Below are positions 42,691-51,138 of a stretch of 64,000 nt of DNA, piece by piece (positions within the stretch are counted from its first letter, which is position 1; each line of letters opens with the position of its first letter). Location of the stretch: contig NZ_SEBR01000004.1 in the NCBI RefSeq assembly GCF_004295795.1, forward strand, positions 62,001-126,000, in the 5' to 3' direction. The position numbers were made by a program, and so were the translations under genes. Origin of the DNA: Flavobacterium sp. GTDB lineage: Bacteria > Bacteroidota > Bacteroidia > Flavobacteriales > Flavobacteriaceae. The notes under the pieces were generated by a model, which was given only the letters and a program-made list of their open reading frames with translations, was not told the origin of the DNA and made no database searches.

Positions 42691-43116
42691 TCACTTGATT
42701 TCAATCGGCTTCTTCGAATTGATCTTCACGATTGCATAAGGATAAGTGATGACCTGCATGTTCATGGAATCGGCCGGAGGCGAAGTTTCTTTGACGTAAA
42801 CGATGATTTTGTCGGGCGTCTCCTCTACTTTTTCGACCGTAATCGAATGGCCGCCCGTATTTTTTTCGCCCATGTTAAGCACGATGAAATTGGCGCTCGT
42901 AAGATCACTTGCCGATATTTTCTTGCGAAGTTTCTCGTCGGCCTGAAGCATCCGGATTTCCTGCTCGGTCGAAAGGATTTCGAAAAAATGGATGTTTCCG
43001 CCACCGTCAGACTGAGAAGTCAGCACTTCGTAAAGCGGTTTTTCGCCCGACACGCTTTTGGTCGAGCTACAGGCAGACAGGATTAGGATCAGCGAAAGCG
43101 CGGCAATTTTTCTCAT
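42691..43116 (-). CDS. PrcB-like lipoprotein
   Basis: A 141-residue lipoprotein: ILILSACSSTKS gives lipidation at Cys 16. The C-terminal half (NFIVLNMGEKNTGGHSITVE, KIIVYVKETSPPADS) matches the PrcB C-terminal fold seen in protease-complex subunits. Known: PrcB in oral spirochaetes partners a subtilisin-like protease; flavobacterial homologues lack that partner and have unknown function. Start overlaps the stop of bshA (ATGA, 43113-43116). Confidence 0.7.
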   Translation of the reverse strand: MRKIAALSLILILSACSSTKSVSGEKPLYEVLTSQSDGGGNIHFFEILSTEQEIRMLQADEKLRKKISASDLTSANFIVLNMGEKNTGGHSITVEKVEETPDKIIVYVKETSPPADSMNMQVITYPYAIVKINSKKPIEIK

Positions 43117-44246
43117 ACTTTGATTTGTAAGGCTTCTTCGTATAACGCTTCGTAAAGCGGTAATATTTTCTTGATGTCGAATTGTTTGGCAACCTTAAGC
43201 GCGTTTTCACGGAATTTTTGCAAGGTCGCATCGTCCTTGAGGATTTTCACGGCGTTTTGTGCCATCTCGTCTATGTCGCCTACTTCGCTCAAATAACCTG
43301 AAACACCATCGAAGTTCACTTCGGGCAAACCGCCAGAATTCGTCGAGACGACGGGAATTCCCCAAACCATCGCTTCGAGCGCGGCCAATCCGAAGCTTTC
43401 TGTTTCAGATGGCAGCAGGAACAGATCGGTATAACTCAAGATCTGGTCAATCTCGTTGCTGTTTCCGAAGAAAATCACACGGTCGGTAATTCCAAGTTTC
43501 TGGCACAATTTCTCGGCCTTGGCACGTTCTGGTCCGTCGCCGACCATCATGAGTTTGGCCGGAATCTGTTCCTGTATCTTTGCAAAAATCCTGATTATGT
43601 CCGGGATTCTCTTGATTTTTCGGAAGTTGGAAATGTGCGTCACGATGCGCTCGCTCTTGTCGGCCATGACCGAACGGCGGCAACGGATACTTGGATCGGA
43701 CGTGTTTTTGTCCAGTTCGATAAAATTCGGGATCACGTGGATTTCCTTTCGGATGTCGAAATGCCTGTAAGTATCGTCCTTCAAACTTTGTGAAACCGAA
43801 GTTACGATGTCAGACTTGTTGATGCTGAAAGCCACGGCGGGTTTGTAAAACGGATGGCTTCCGACAAGCGTGATGTCGGTGCCGTGCAAAGTCGTCACGA
43901 TCGGCACGTAAATGCCTTCGTCCTTCAACATCTGCTTGGCCATGTAAGCGGCATAAGCGTGGGGAATCGCATAATGTACGTGCAAAAGTTCGATTCCGTA
44001 GAGTTTCACCATATCGACGAGTTTGCTCGAAAGCGCCAATTCGTAAGGCTGATAATGGAAAAGCGGATATTCGGGAACGTTGACCTCGTGATAGTGCACA
44101 TTCGGGCTCAATTGCGAAAGGCGAACGGGTTGGCTGTAAGTGATGAAGTGTATTTCGTGTCCTCGTCTGGCAAGTTCGAGCCCCAATTCGGTCGCTACGA
44201 CGCCAGAACCACCGAAAGTCGGATAACAGACGATTGCTATTTTCAT
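43113..44246 (-). CDS. bshA: N-acetyl-alpha-D-glucosaminyl L-malate synthase (bacillithiol biosynthesis)
   Basis: A 377-residue GT4 glycosyltransferase; start at the ATG at 44244-44246 ([15 protein letters not shown]). [20 protein letters not shown] near residue 11, [16 protein letters not shown] near 85, [18 protein letters not shown] near 115 and the C-terminal [20 protein letters not shown] with the E-x7-E pair are all BshA-typical. Reaction: UDP-GlcNAc + L-malate to GlcNAc-malate, first step of bacillithiol synthesis. TACCTTTG on the reverse strand (44265-44272) is a likely -7 element. It is coupled to the PrcB-like gene downstream. Confidence 0.9.
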   Translation of the reverse strand: MKIAIVCYPTFGGSGVVATELGLELARRGHEIHFITYSQPVRLSQLSPNVHYHEVNVPEYPLFHYQPYELALSSKLVDMVKLYGIELLHVHYAIPHAYAAYMAKQMLKDEGIYVPIVTTLHGTDITLVGSHPFYKPAVAFSINKSDIVTSVSQSLKDDTYRHFDIRKEIHVIPNFIELDKNTSDPSIRCRRSVMADKSERIVTHISNFRKIKRIPDIIRIFAKIQEQIPAKLMMVGDGPERAKAEKLCQKLGITDRVIFFGNSNEIDQILSYTDLFLLPSETESFGLAALEAMVWGIPVVSTNSGGLPEVNFDGVSGYLSEVGDIDEMAQNAVKILKDDATLQKFRENALKVAKQFDIKKILPLYEALYEEALQIKV

Positions 44247-44385
44247 GGTAGTTGCATTGTGTGGCAAAGGTACGAAACTGGCTTGCAATATCGGTTTTGC
44301 CGTCAAGCGGATTTTGGGAGGTTGGCGAAAGTCAGATTTGGACAATTTTCATGTTTCGCTCGCGGCCGATGCGTTTGTAAAATCA

Positions 44386-44414
44386 CAAAAAAAATCCGGC
44401 GCGAACCGGATTGT
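44386..44414 (-). terminator. Intrinsic terminator for the lipoprotein at 44433
   Basis: On the reverse strand ATCCGG, loop TTCGCG, CCGGAT then eight T. Confidence 0.75.
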
Positions 44415-44432
44415 GTAAAGATCGATCTGCAT

Positions 44433-44927
44433 TCACATGTTTTTGAACTTACCGCGGACGTATCCGCCCAATAATTTGATGTTCTGCGAATTGTCGTGCA
44501 CAAATACATCATCGAGAAAGAAGTGGAATTTGCCGTTGCCAAGATCGTTCACGATTACCGAACCTTGCGTCCCGTCATAAGCCGTCGTTCCTTCGATTAG
44601 TAGCACAGAGACAGTCCGGTCGCCCAAATCGTGCAGATCGTATGTACCGGAAACCGTTTGCTGAGAAATCGGATAAGTTACGGTCAACTGCAAGGTCAAA
44701 CCTTTCTCGGCATCGTGAACCGTAAAAAACCGCATGTTCGATGCGTTTTCGGAACCTTGCGTAAAAGACGTGATTGCCGGACCGTCGTGATCGGAATCGG
44801 GAACGTTCGGCACAAAAGCAAGATTGCCAACCGAGATAGATGATTCGACCGAAGATCTATCGGTTTCATCGTCAGAAGCACAGCCAAAAGCGATCGGCAA
44901 AAGGAATAAGTAGAGCATTTTTTTCAT
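44433..44927 (-). CDS. Lipoprotein, paralogue of the next gene
   Basis: A 164-residue lipoprotein: MKKMLYLFLLPIAFGCASDD with lipidated Cys 16 followed by acidic residues. The body is beta-rich: TVTYPISQQTVSGTYDLHDL, GSVIVNDLGNGKFHFFLDD and GGYVRGKFKNM. It aligns with the 45020-45547 protein over the second half (QQTVSGTYDL versus GQTSLEGTYQF; VIVNDLGNGKFHF versus VTVTRLDNGEYEL), so the two are tandem paralogues. Function unknown; each has its own terminator. Confidence 0.65.
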   Translation of the reverse strand: MKKMLYLFLLPIAFGCASDDETDRSSVESSISVGNLAFVPNVPDSDHDGPAITSFTQGSENASNMRFFTVHDAEKGLTLQLTVTYPISQQTVSGTYDLHDLGDRTVSVLLIEGTTAYDGTQGSVIVNDLGNGKFHFFLDDVFVHDNSQNIKLLGGYVRGKFKNM

Positions 44928-44985
44928 GATTTGTTGTTTAAGGATAATCGCGCAACAACAAATGCCATGCCACCGAAAACGATTT

Positions 44986-45012
44986 CAAAAAAAAGCCGAC
45001 TCGAGGTCGGCA
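44986..45012 (-). terminator. Intrinsic terminator for the lipoprotein at 45020
   Basis: On the reverse strand GCCGAC, loop CTCGA, GTCGGC then eight T. Confidence 0.8.
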
Positions 45013-45019
45013 TTGCTTG

Positions 45020-45547
45020 TCAATTGGTTTGTCCGTTCCCGGTTCGGTAATCGAACGGAATGACCTCGAAATTGCCTTTTACTTTTCCTTTGAGTGATCT
45101 GGCGAAGCCTTGGTTGACCAAAGTCGCATCTTCCGAAAAGCGAAGTTCATATTCGCCATTGTCAAGTCTCGTGACTGTAACGCTTCCAGCGCCAGATTGA
45201 CTCTGCGATTTGTGATCGTAAACGTTGGCTCTCGGAATCGTTCCGGGCGTAAATTGGTAAGTGCCTTCGAGAGACGTCTGTCCCAAAGGTTGCACGATTG
45301 TTATGGACATTCCCACGGGACGCGAACAAGGCGCGCCGCTGCAAGGAACAGGTTCGACCAAGTAAAAATAAGTCGTTTTGGCATCGGCATCAGAAAGCGG
45401 AAAATCGCTCGCATCGCTCATTAACAAATGTTCATAAGTGTATTTTTGACCGTCGACTTTGACCGAGGATTGATTATCGTCAGCACTGTCGTCAGAAGAA
45501 CACGAAAGCGCAAAAATCGCGGCAGCAAGCATCCAAAACTTTTTCAT
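45020..45547 (-). CDS. Lipoprotein, paralogue of the 44433 gene
   Basis: A 175-residue lipoprotein: FWMLAAAIFALSCSSDDSAD, lipidated near Cys 16 with acidic residues after. Body: YTYEHLLMSDASDFPLSDAD, TTYFYLVEPVPCSGAPCSRP with two extra cysteines that could form a disulfide, and GSVTVTRLDNGEYELRF shared with the neighbour. Known: pairs of such small secreted lipoproteins are common in flavobacteria without assigned function. Probably surface-exposed. Confidence 0.65.
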   Translation of the reverse strand: MKKFWMLAAAIFALSCSSDDSADDNQSSVKVDGQKYTYEHLLMSDASDFPLSDADAKTTYFYLVEPVPCSGAPCSRPVGMSITIVQPLGQTSLEGTYQFTPGTIPRANVYDHKSQSQSGAGSVTVTRLDNGEYELRFSEDATLVNQGFARSLKGKVKGNFEVIPFDYRTGNGQTN

Positions 45548-45585
45548 AAATCACATTTTGGGAGCAATTTAAAAAAAATGCCAAA

Positions 45586-48489
45586 TCATTTGTGGATTAT
45601 CGCGTCCTGAATCGCCTTTTGCATATCCTCGCGTATGTTTTCCTTAGAAAGCGTGTTTGTCGTGCTGTCCGGGAAAGTTCGGTTCGACAGGAAAATGAAG
45701 ATGGTTTCCGTTTCCGGATCGGCCCACGCCATCGTTCCCGTGAATCCTGTGTGTCCGAAACTCTTCATGGAAACACAATTGCAGGTTGGCCCGGCTTGCC
45801 CAGGAAGTTGTGGTTTGTCAAATCCGATGCCTCGTCTGTTGCCTTCCTTGAGAAAATACGTGCTGTTGAAATCGTCGAAAGTCTTGGCACTGAAAAATTG
45901 GTGTCCGGCATAATGGCCTTTCCACAAGTACATCTGCATGATCTTGGCCACGTCTGTCGCGTTTGAGAAAATTCCGGCATGACCTGCAACTCCGCCTTCC
46001 ATCGCGGCTTCCATATCGTGCACGTAACCTTGGATTATCTGGTAGCGGAAATATTTGTCGTCCTCGGTTGGCGCGATCACGGCCTTGTCGAACCGTCTCA
46101 AAGGATTGTAGAGTGTGTGATCCATTCCCAAAGGTTTGTAGATATTGGCCTGGCTCAGGATATCCAGCGTCGTTTTGGTCGCTTTCTCGAGATAATCCTT
46201 CATGATGATGAACGCAAAATCGCTGTATTTGTACTCGCGTTTCGAAAGTAGTTTACTGTTGGCGATGAACTTCATTATCGAATCGTGATAGTCGTTCCTG
46301 ATGTACAGATTTTCGGCTACCTGTTTCGAGAAATTCTGGTCGTAAACCTTACTGTAGTAACGCGCGTCCGGCTGTTTTAGGCTATCGAGCGTTTTTTTGT
46401 AGAAAGGTTCCCAGGCCTGAAGTCTGGCGTAATGTGAAAGCAGTTCTTTTATCCTGATGTTTTTCTTGTCGGAATCCTCGAAAACCGGCAAAAGATCGCC
46501 CAATTTGCTCTCGAGCGTGATTTTGCCTTTGTCGTATTGTTGCATCACATTTGGCAAAGTCGACACGATTTTGGTCAGTGAAGCGATGTCGTACAAATCG
46601 GAATTGGTGACTTTCGCGACCGCATCATAAGTTTGGTATCCGAAAGATCTCTGATAGACGATCTTTCCCTTTCTGGCGACCAAAACCTGCATGCCCGGCG
46701 TCATTTTACCGTTGATGGCTTTGTAGGCCAACATATCGATATTCGACAATTTGGCCGAACTCATCCCGACATTTTCCGGAGCGGTGTAACCCAAAACGTC
46801 AGTTGTTTTCGTTGTCAGTCCGTCGCCTACTTTGAAATTCGCGCCAATGGAAACCGGAAGTTTTCCCTTCGAGGAAATCGCCCCGAAAACCAATTCGGCA
46901 GAAACGATCTGGGCCACATCGCTGTTCTGGTAAGACACGATAACGCCTTTGAACCTGGACATGTCGGTGATTGGCAAGAGCGAATACGGCTTGGCGAAAA
47001 CGTCGAGAATCACTTTGTTGTACTTGGCGATCGAATCGAGTTTGGCGCGTTCCTCGGGTTTGAAATCGTGGTTTTTCCAGGCGCCGTCACTTTTGTGGAA
47101 TCCGACGATGACTGTTGTGTAATCCTTGAGTTTGGCTTGCATCAAGTGGATGCTGTCGTCGGCGATTTCGGTGACTTCGGTGTATTGTTTGAGCGTGGAA
47201 ACGAACTGGCGGTTGCTGTCGTCTCCCAATTTTACGTAGGCGATTTTTTCGGCAGCCAAATCAGTGATGGGCAGAACCTCACCCTCGTTCTTCAAGACCG
47301 TGACTGCGTCCTCGTAAAGGCTGTATTGCAAAGCCGTGTCCTCTTTCGGGTTCACGCCTTCAAACACGTTTTTCATATCGATGGGCAGATAGATGTCTAA
47401 ACCGACCTTGTATTTGTAACGCAGGATTTTCTTTACGGATTTCTCCAGACGTTGCTCCGTCAACAAACTATCTTGCATGGCGACACAGATCTTGTCGAGC
47501 GCCTTCGGAACATTTTCGGGAAAAAGCAAGATGTCGTTTCCGGCCAAAAAAGCCTCGAGGTCGATATCTCCGGGTTGTTTGAAATTGGCCGCGCCTTTCA
47601 TATTAAGTGCATCGGTAAAAATCAGTCCGTTGAAACCCATTTGATGCTGCAGTAATTCCGTGACGACGGGATAGGAAATCGACGACGGATAATTTGGTCG
47701 TGTTTCCAAAGCCGGAACATTCAAATGCGCCACCATGACCGATGCCAATCCTTCGGAAAACAAGCGCTTGTACGGATACAATTCGACATCGTCAATTCGT
47801 TCTTTCGAAAAATTGACCATCGGAAGGCTGTAATGCGAATCGGTTTCGGTGTCGCCGTGACCCGGAAAGTGTTTTCCCGTGGCCAAAACGCCTTGCCGCT
47901 GGATGCCTTTCATCAACGCCGATGCTCTGTCGGTCACTTTTAGTTTGTCCTCGCCGAAAGATCGCGTACCGATAATCGGGTTTTTGGGATTCGTATTGAT
48001 GTCGAGGACGGGAGCGAAATTGAAGTGCACTCCTACTCTTTTTGCCTGTCTTCCGTAAGCTTCACCTACTTTTTCGATCAGACTCAAATCCTGAACCGCG
48101 CCCAAAGTCATATTCCACGGAAAACGCATCACCGAGTCGAGTCGCATCGCCAATCCCCATTCGGCATCGATTCCCACGAACAACGGGATTTTCGATTCTT
48201 TCTGGAATCGGTTCGTAAGTTTGGCTTGTCGGCCCGGACCGCCCTGAAAAAAAATCACGCCTCCGATGTGCTGGTTTTTGATGAGCCGCGAAACCGAGTT
48301 GAAGTGAGCCGTATCTTTATTGGAATAAGCGGCGACCATGAACAATTGCCCGATTTTCTCGTCTATCGTCATGTTTTTGTAGAGACTGTCTACCCAAACG
48401 TCCTCTTTTTGCCTAAGTATCGGACTTTTGGCAAATTGGGCAGACGCCAGTTGAAAACAAGCTAAGAGGACGAAAATCGATATGCGCAT
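45586..48489 (-). CDS. Fused glycoside hydrolase family 3 and serine hydrolase (beta-lactamase class C fold)
   Basis: A 967-residue exported protein with signal peptide about 1-17 (MRISIFVLLACFQLASA). Residues about 25-365 are a GH3 domain with GKHFPGHGDTETDSH and the likely nucleophile in IFTDALNM near D297. A short GH3 C-domain follows (about 370-560). Residues about 575-960 are a serine beta-lactamase-like domain with the SxxK motif at S637 and K640 (DIASLTKIV), and SDFAFIIMKDYLE as the YxN-type segment. Known: NagZ-type GH3 enzymes release GlcNAc from peptidoglycan, and this fusion is typical of Bacteroidota. Inferred: cell-wall turnover. It lies downstream of two uncharacterised genes. 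Confidence 0.9.
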   Translation of the reverse strand: MRISIFVLLACFQLASAQFAKSPILRQKEDVWVDSLYKNMTIDEKIGQLFMVAAYSNKDTAHFNSVSRLIKNQHIGGVIFFQGGPGRQAKLTNRFQKESKIPLFVGIDAEWGLAMRLDSVMRFPWNMTLGAVQDLSLIEKVGEAYGRQAKRVGVHFNFAPVLDINTNPKNPIIGTRSFGEDKLKVTDRASALMKGIQRQGVLATGKHFPGHGDTETDSHYSLPMVNFSKERIDDVELYPYKRLFSEGLASVMVAHLNVPALETRPNYPSSISYPVVTELLQHQMGFNGLIFTDALNMKGAANFKQPGDIDLEAFLAGNDILLFPENVPKALDKICVAMQDSLLTEQRLEKSVKKILRYKYKVGLDIYLPIDMKNVFEGVNPKEDTALQYSLYEDAVTVLKNEGEVLPITDLAAEKIAYVKLGDDSNRQFVSTLKQYTEVTEIADDSIHLMQAKLKDYTTVIVGFHKSDGAWKNHDFKPEERAKLDSIAKYNKVILDVFAKPYSLLPITDMSRFKGVIVSYQNSDVAQIVSAELVFGAISSKGKLPVSIGANFKVGDGLTTKTTDVLGYTAPENVGMSSAKLSNIDMLAYKAINGKMTPGMQVLVARKGKIVYQRSFGYQTYDAVAKVTNSDLYDIASLTKIVSTLPNVMQQYDKGKITLESKLGDLLPVFEDSDKKNIRIKELLSHYARLQAWEPFYKKTLDSLKQPDARYYSKVYDQNFSKQVAENLYIRNDYHDSIMKFIANSKLLSKREYKYSDFAFIIMKDYLEKATKTTLDILSQANIYKPLGMDHTLYNPLRRFDKAVIAPTEDDKYFRYQIIQGYVHDMEAAMEGGVAGHAGIFSNATDVAKIMQMYLWKGHYAGHQFFSAKTFDDFNSTYFLKEGNRRGIGFDKPQLPGQAGPTCNCVSMKSFGHTGFTGTMAWADPETETIFIFLSNRTFPDSTTNTLSKENIREDMQKAIQDAIIHK

Positions 48490-48498
48490 GATTCGGGT

Positions 48499-48981
48499 TT
48501 AAAAAAAGCGGCTGTGCCAGCTCTCGTTTGCGGGAACTTCCCAAAATTCGTTCCATTCTCCAACCGTGTTCACCAAATTGTTGAAAACGATCGTATTTCC
48601 GGTAACGGCTTTGTCTTTGGCCATTTTTTTGAAATCGAGAAGCGACTTGTGGGCAATGAATTCGCCATTTCTGTAAGTCACATTCATTTTGTCGAGCAAA
48701 TCGACGTTGAATTTTTTCTCAAGGCTTTGGATAAAATGCACCGAAGCGTCGATCGAGCAACCCGAAGCCGAATGCGCGTCCTGATTGACCGCGAGTATGA
48801 TAAATCTATTGTATTTGGTCAGGAACGAGGCTTCTAAGCCGGTTCCGTGAGCCGCCCAGTTTTCTACGAATAGCGCAAGGTCTTTCTCGATTTCAGAAAT
48901 TTCCTCGTCGGATAGCTTGCGGTTGGATTGGTAGATCCAAATCCTGGAATCTTCGGGCAATGTGTCGAATGGTACGTACAT
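48499..48981 (-). CDS. Conserved flavobacterial protein (often mis-named ABC transporter ATPase)
   Basis: A 160-residue soluble protein beginning MYVPFDTLPEDSRIWIYQSN. SEIEKDLALFVENWAAHGTG, FIILAVNQDAHSASGCSIDA and GNTIVFNNLVNTVGEWNEFW are its conserved-looking blocks. No Walker A, Walker B or signature motif is present, so the ATPase name sometimes given to its relatives has no support here. It is 9 bases upstream of the GH3-fusion gene, and downstream of a secreted-protein gene, so it is in an operon of seven or more genes. Function unknown. Confidence 0.75.
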   Translation of the reverse strand: MYVPFDTLPEDSRIWIYQSNRKLSDEEISEIEKDLALFVENWAAHGTGLEASFLTKYNRFIILAVNQDAHSASGCSIDASVHFIQSLEKKFNVDLLDKMNVTYRNGEFIAHKSLLDFKKMAKDKAVTGNTIVFNNLVNTVGEWNEFWEVPANESWHSRFF

Positions 48982-48991
48982 AAGTTGCGGG

Positions 48992-49582
48992 TTATTTGGT
49001 CAAACCGGCTATGACTTTATAATATCGGAATTCTTTCATTTTTGGGTCGTACAATTCGACCTCGCTGTAAGTGACGGTAATCTTGTCGCCTTTTTTAACT
49101 TTTCCTTCTGTAAACATCGTCGCAGACGCGAAATAATTAAGCAGAATCATGGTATGAGCGCGTCCGTTGTCGTCCTTGACAGAAATTGTCACGAACTGTT
49201 CGGTCTTGACCTCAAGCACTTTTCCGGTCAAACTGTGCGTCGTCGCGGCAGCTGCGCCACTCGAATCGTCTTCTTCTACCAAGGCCATCAGTACGTCGGG
49301 ACAAAAATCCATCATTTTTAATCCGATCTCCGCGCCCAAGGTTTCGAAACCGCCGCTCTGGTCGTCAAGCGAAAATTGTTTGTCCTTCGGAAATTCCGAC
49401 TTGTGGTTCGTGTAAGCCTTTATCATGCAGATCCCAAGTTGCGTATCGGTGATCTGGGTCGCGCCCGATTTCTTGAGATCGTTGACGCAATTGCAGGTTT
49501 CTGTGGCCGTTTTTTGGTAAACATCCTGGGCATTCGCAAAAAATCCGAAGGCCAGTAAAAGGATTGGAAGGGTATTTTTCAT
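48992..49582 (-). CDS. Secreted protein of unknown function
   Basis: A 196-residue exported protein with signal peptide about 1-18 (MKNTLPILLLAFGFFANAQ). Cysteines at TETCNCVNDL near residue 29 and LGICMIKAY near 51 could pair. The C-terminal 80 residues (VLEVKTEQFVTISVKDDNGR, KKGDKITVTYSEVELYDPK) look like an OB-fold or DUF-type barrel. Its stop is 10 bases before the next start, consistent with operon membership. Function unknown. Confidence 0.7.
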   Translation of the reverse strand: MKNTLPILLLAFGFFANAQDVYQKTATETCNCVNDLKKSGATQITDTQLGICMIKAYTNHKSEFPKDKQFSLDDQSGGFETLGAEIGLKMMDFCPDVLMALVEEDDSSGAAAATTHSLTGKVLEVKTEQFVTISVKDDNGRAHTMILLNYFASATMFTEGKVKKGDKITVTYSEVELYDPKMKEFRYYKVIAGLTK

Positions 49583-49583
49583 G

Positions 49584-50375
49584 TCAGAGTTCGCTCGCGC
49601 TGGCGATAAGTTCGGCTACGTCCATCACCTTGACTTCGCCTTCTTTTTCCTTGTTTTTGACACCGTCGGTGAGCATGGTGTTGCAGAACGGGCAAGCCGC
49701 CGCGATGATTTTGGGTTCTTCGGACAAAGCTTCTTCGGCCCTTTCGATATTGATCTCCTTGTTTCCGGGTTCGGCATCCTTGAACATTTGGGCGCCGCCG
49801 GCTCCGCAACACAATCCGTTTGCACGGGAGCGTTTCATTTCAACGAGTTCGGCGTCCAATTTCCGGATGAGTTCGCGTGGCGCTTCGTAAATGTTGTTCG
49901 CGCGCCCAAGATAGCAAGGATCGTGGAATACGATTTTCTTGCCCTTGAAAGATCCGCCTTCGATCGAAAGTCTTCCGTCGTCGAGCAAAGATTTGAGGAA
50001 TTGCGTGTGGTGCACGACTTCGTACTTTCCGCCCAAACCTGGATATTCGTTCTTGATCGTGTTGAAACAATGTGGGCAAGCCGTTACGATCTTCTTGACC
50101 TCGTAAGCGTTTAGGACCTCGATGTTCATCATGGCCTGCATCTGGAACAGAAACTCATTGCCAGCGCGCTTGGCCGGATCGCCTGTGCAGCTTTCCTCCT
50201 GTCCTAAAACGGCAAAATCAACGCCCGCTTTGTTGAGCAAGCGCACGAAGGCTTTGGTGATTTTCTTGGCGCGATCGTCGAAACTTCCGGAGCATCCAAC
50301 CCAGAACAAGACTTCGGGTGATTTTCCTTCGGCCATGAAATCGGCCATTGTCGGGACTTTGAGTTCTTCAGACAT
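49584..50375 (-). CDS. Fe-S oxidoreductase with CCG domains (HdrB/GlpC-like)
   Basis: A 263-residue protein. Two cysteine-rich CCG modules are seen: FWVGCSGSFDDR near residue 29 with TACPHCFN near 99, and DPCYLGRANN near 152 with GLCCGAGG near 186 and ACPFCN near 230. This is the cluster-binding fold of heterodisulfide-reductase subunit B, LutA and GlpC. It is two genes away from a membrane Fe-S protein (51137-52471) that would supply the electron-transfer partner; only the HAD gene intervenes. Inferred: part of a membrane electron-transfer complex. Substrate unknown. Confidence 0.85.
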   Translation of the reverse strand: MSEELKVPTMADFMAEGKSPEVLFWVGCSGSFDDRAKKITKAFVRLLNKAGVDFAVLGQEESCTGDPAKRAGNEFLFQMQAMMNIEVLNAYEVKKIVTACPHCFNTIKNEYPGLGGKYEVVHHTQFLKSLLDDGRLSIEGGSFKGKKIVFHDPCYLGRANNIYEAPRELIRKLDAELVEMKRSRANGLCCGAGGAQMFKDAEPGNKEINIERAEEALSEEPKIIAAACPFCNTMLTDGVKNKEKEGEVKVMDVAELIASASEL

Positions 50376-50514
50376 TATTTAGTGCTTAAGTGCCGAAGTA
50401 GAAGAGTGCCTGAGCCGTATACCGAAAAAATAGGTAAATTCTCCACTTTTACTTCAATGTTTATTATCGATTCTTTTATTACTTAAGACACTCAAGCACT
50501 TGGGCACTTGAGCG
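50376..50514. repeat. Spacer with octamer-like (TGCCTGAG / ACTCAAGCACTTG) repeats
   Basis: Includes AGTGCTTAAGTGCC, AGAGTGCCTGAG and GACACTCAAGCACTTGGGCA near 50487-50512, degenerate forms of the octamer family. No gene. Confidence 0.6.
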
Positions 50515-50961
50515 TTACTCGTGTTTTCCGTCGTCAAAAACCTGTATCGTGACTTCTTTCTCGATCAGATCGGTGAACTTTCCGCGATAGCGCGTAGCCT
50601 TCACCAAATGGTTGTCGATCCAGTGGTAATTTCCACCTCTCGGTTTGCCGAACACGATTCCGTGGTGTTTGAAGCCGTGCTTGTTCAGCCATTCCTCGGT
50701 TACCGGACGGTGCGCCTCGGTTCTCGAGGTAAAGAAAAAGATCACGTGACCTTCGTCGTACCATTTGTTGAGCGTGTCCAAAGCGTCCGGATACAATTCG
50801 GCCGTGGCCATTCTCTCCGGTTCTTCGTTCGGGATGTCGTCGCAGATCGTTCCGTCTATGTCGATCAGGTAATTCTTGATGTCGGCCGGCAATACCGGGC
50901 TGATGTGTTTTCCGTTCTCTGTCGCGGGTTGGAGGTTATCCTCGATGTCTTCCGTTTTCAT
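50515..50961 (-). CDS. HAD-superfamily phosphatase-like protein
   Basis: A 148-residue protein. The HAD nucleophile motif is YLIDIDGTICDD with D34 and D36. The second motif FFFTSRTEAHRPV (Ser/Thr) and the GIVFGKPRGGNYHWIDNHL loop (Lys and Asp) follow. Relatives in flavobacteria have sometimes been annotated as phosphoheptose isomerase; the sequence is clearly HAD. It lies between the two Fe-S oxidoreductase genes, but is separated by repeats on either side. Substrate unknown. Confidence 0.8.
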   Translation of the reverse strand: MKTEDIEDNLQPATENGKHISPVLPADIKNYLIDIDGTICDDIPNEEPERMATAELYPDALDTLNKWYDEGHVIFFFTSRTEAHRPVTEEWLNKHGFKHHGIVFGKPRGGNYHWIDNHLVKATRYRGKFTDLIEKEVTIQVFDDGKHE

Positions 50962-51107
50962 TTGTTTGTCTTTAATAAATCTGATTTTTAGAATTGATCA
51001 AAAACACCCTTAACCTCACTTTATAAAGATGATTTTAGCTTTTAGATATTAGTCGTGAGTTATGAGTCGGAAACTCAACTTGTAAACCTGTTGGCCTTTA
51101 CCTCATA

Positions 51108-51138
51108 CCTCATACCTCATACCTCATAACTCATAACT
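51108..51138. repeat. Heptamer tandem repeat (CTCATAC)
   Basis: CTCATACCTCATACCTCATA followed by further CTCATAA units, running into the stop of the next minus-strand gene, which it overlaps by two bases. Confidence 0.75.

Noticed and set aside
48499-48981. Calling this gene an ABC transporter ATPase
   Set aside because: No nucleotide-binding motif is present in the protein; the name is a carried-over label.
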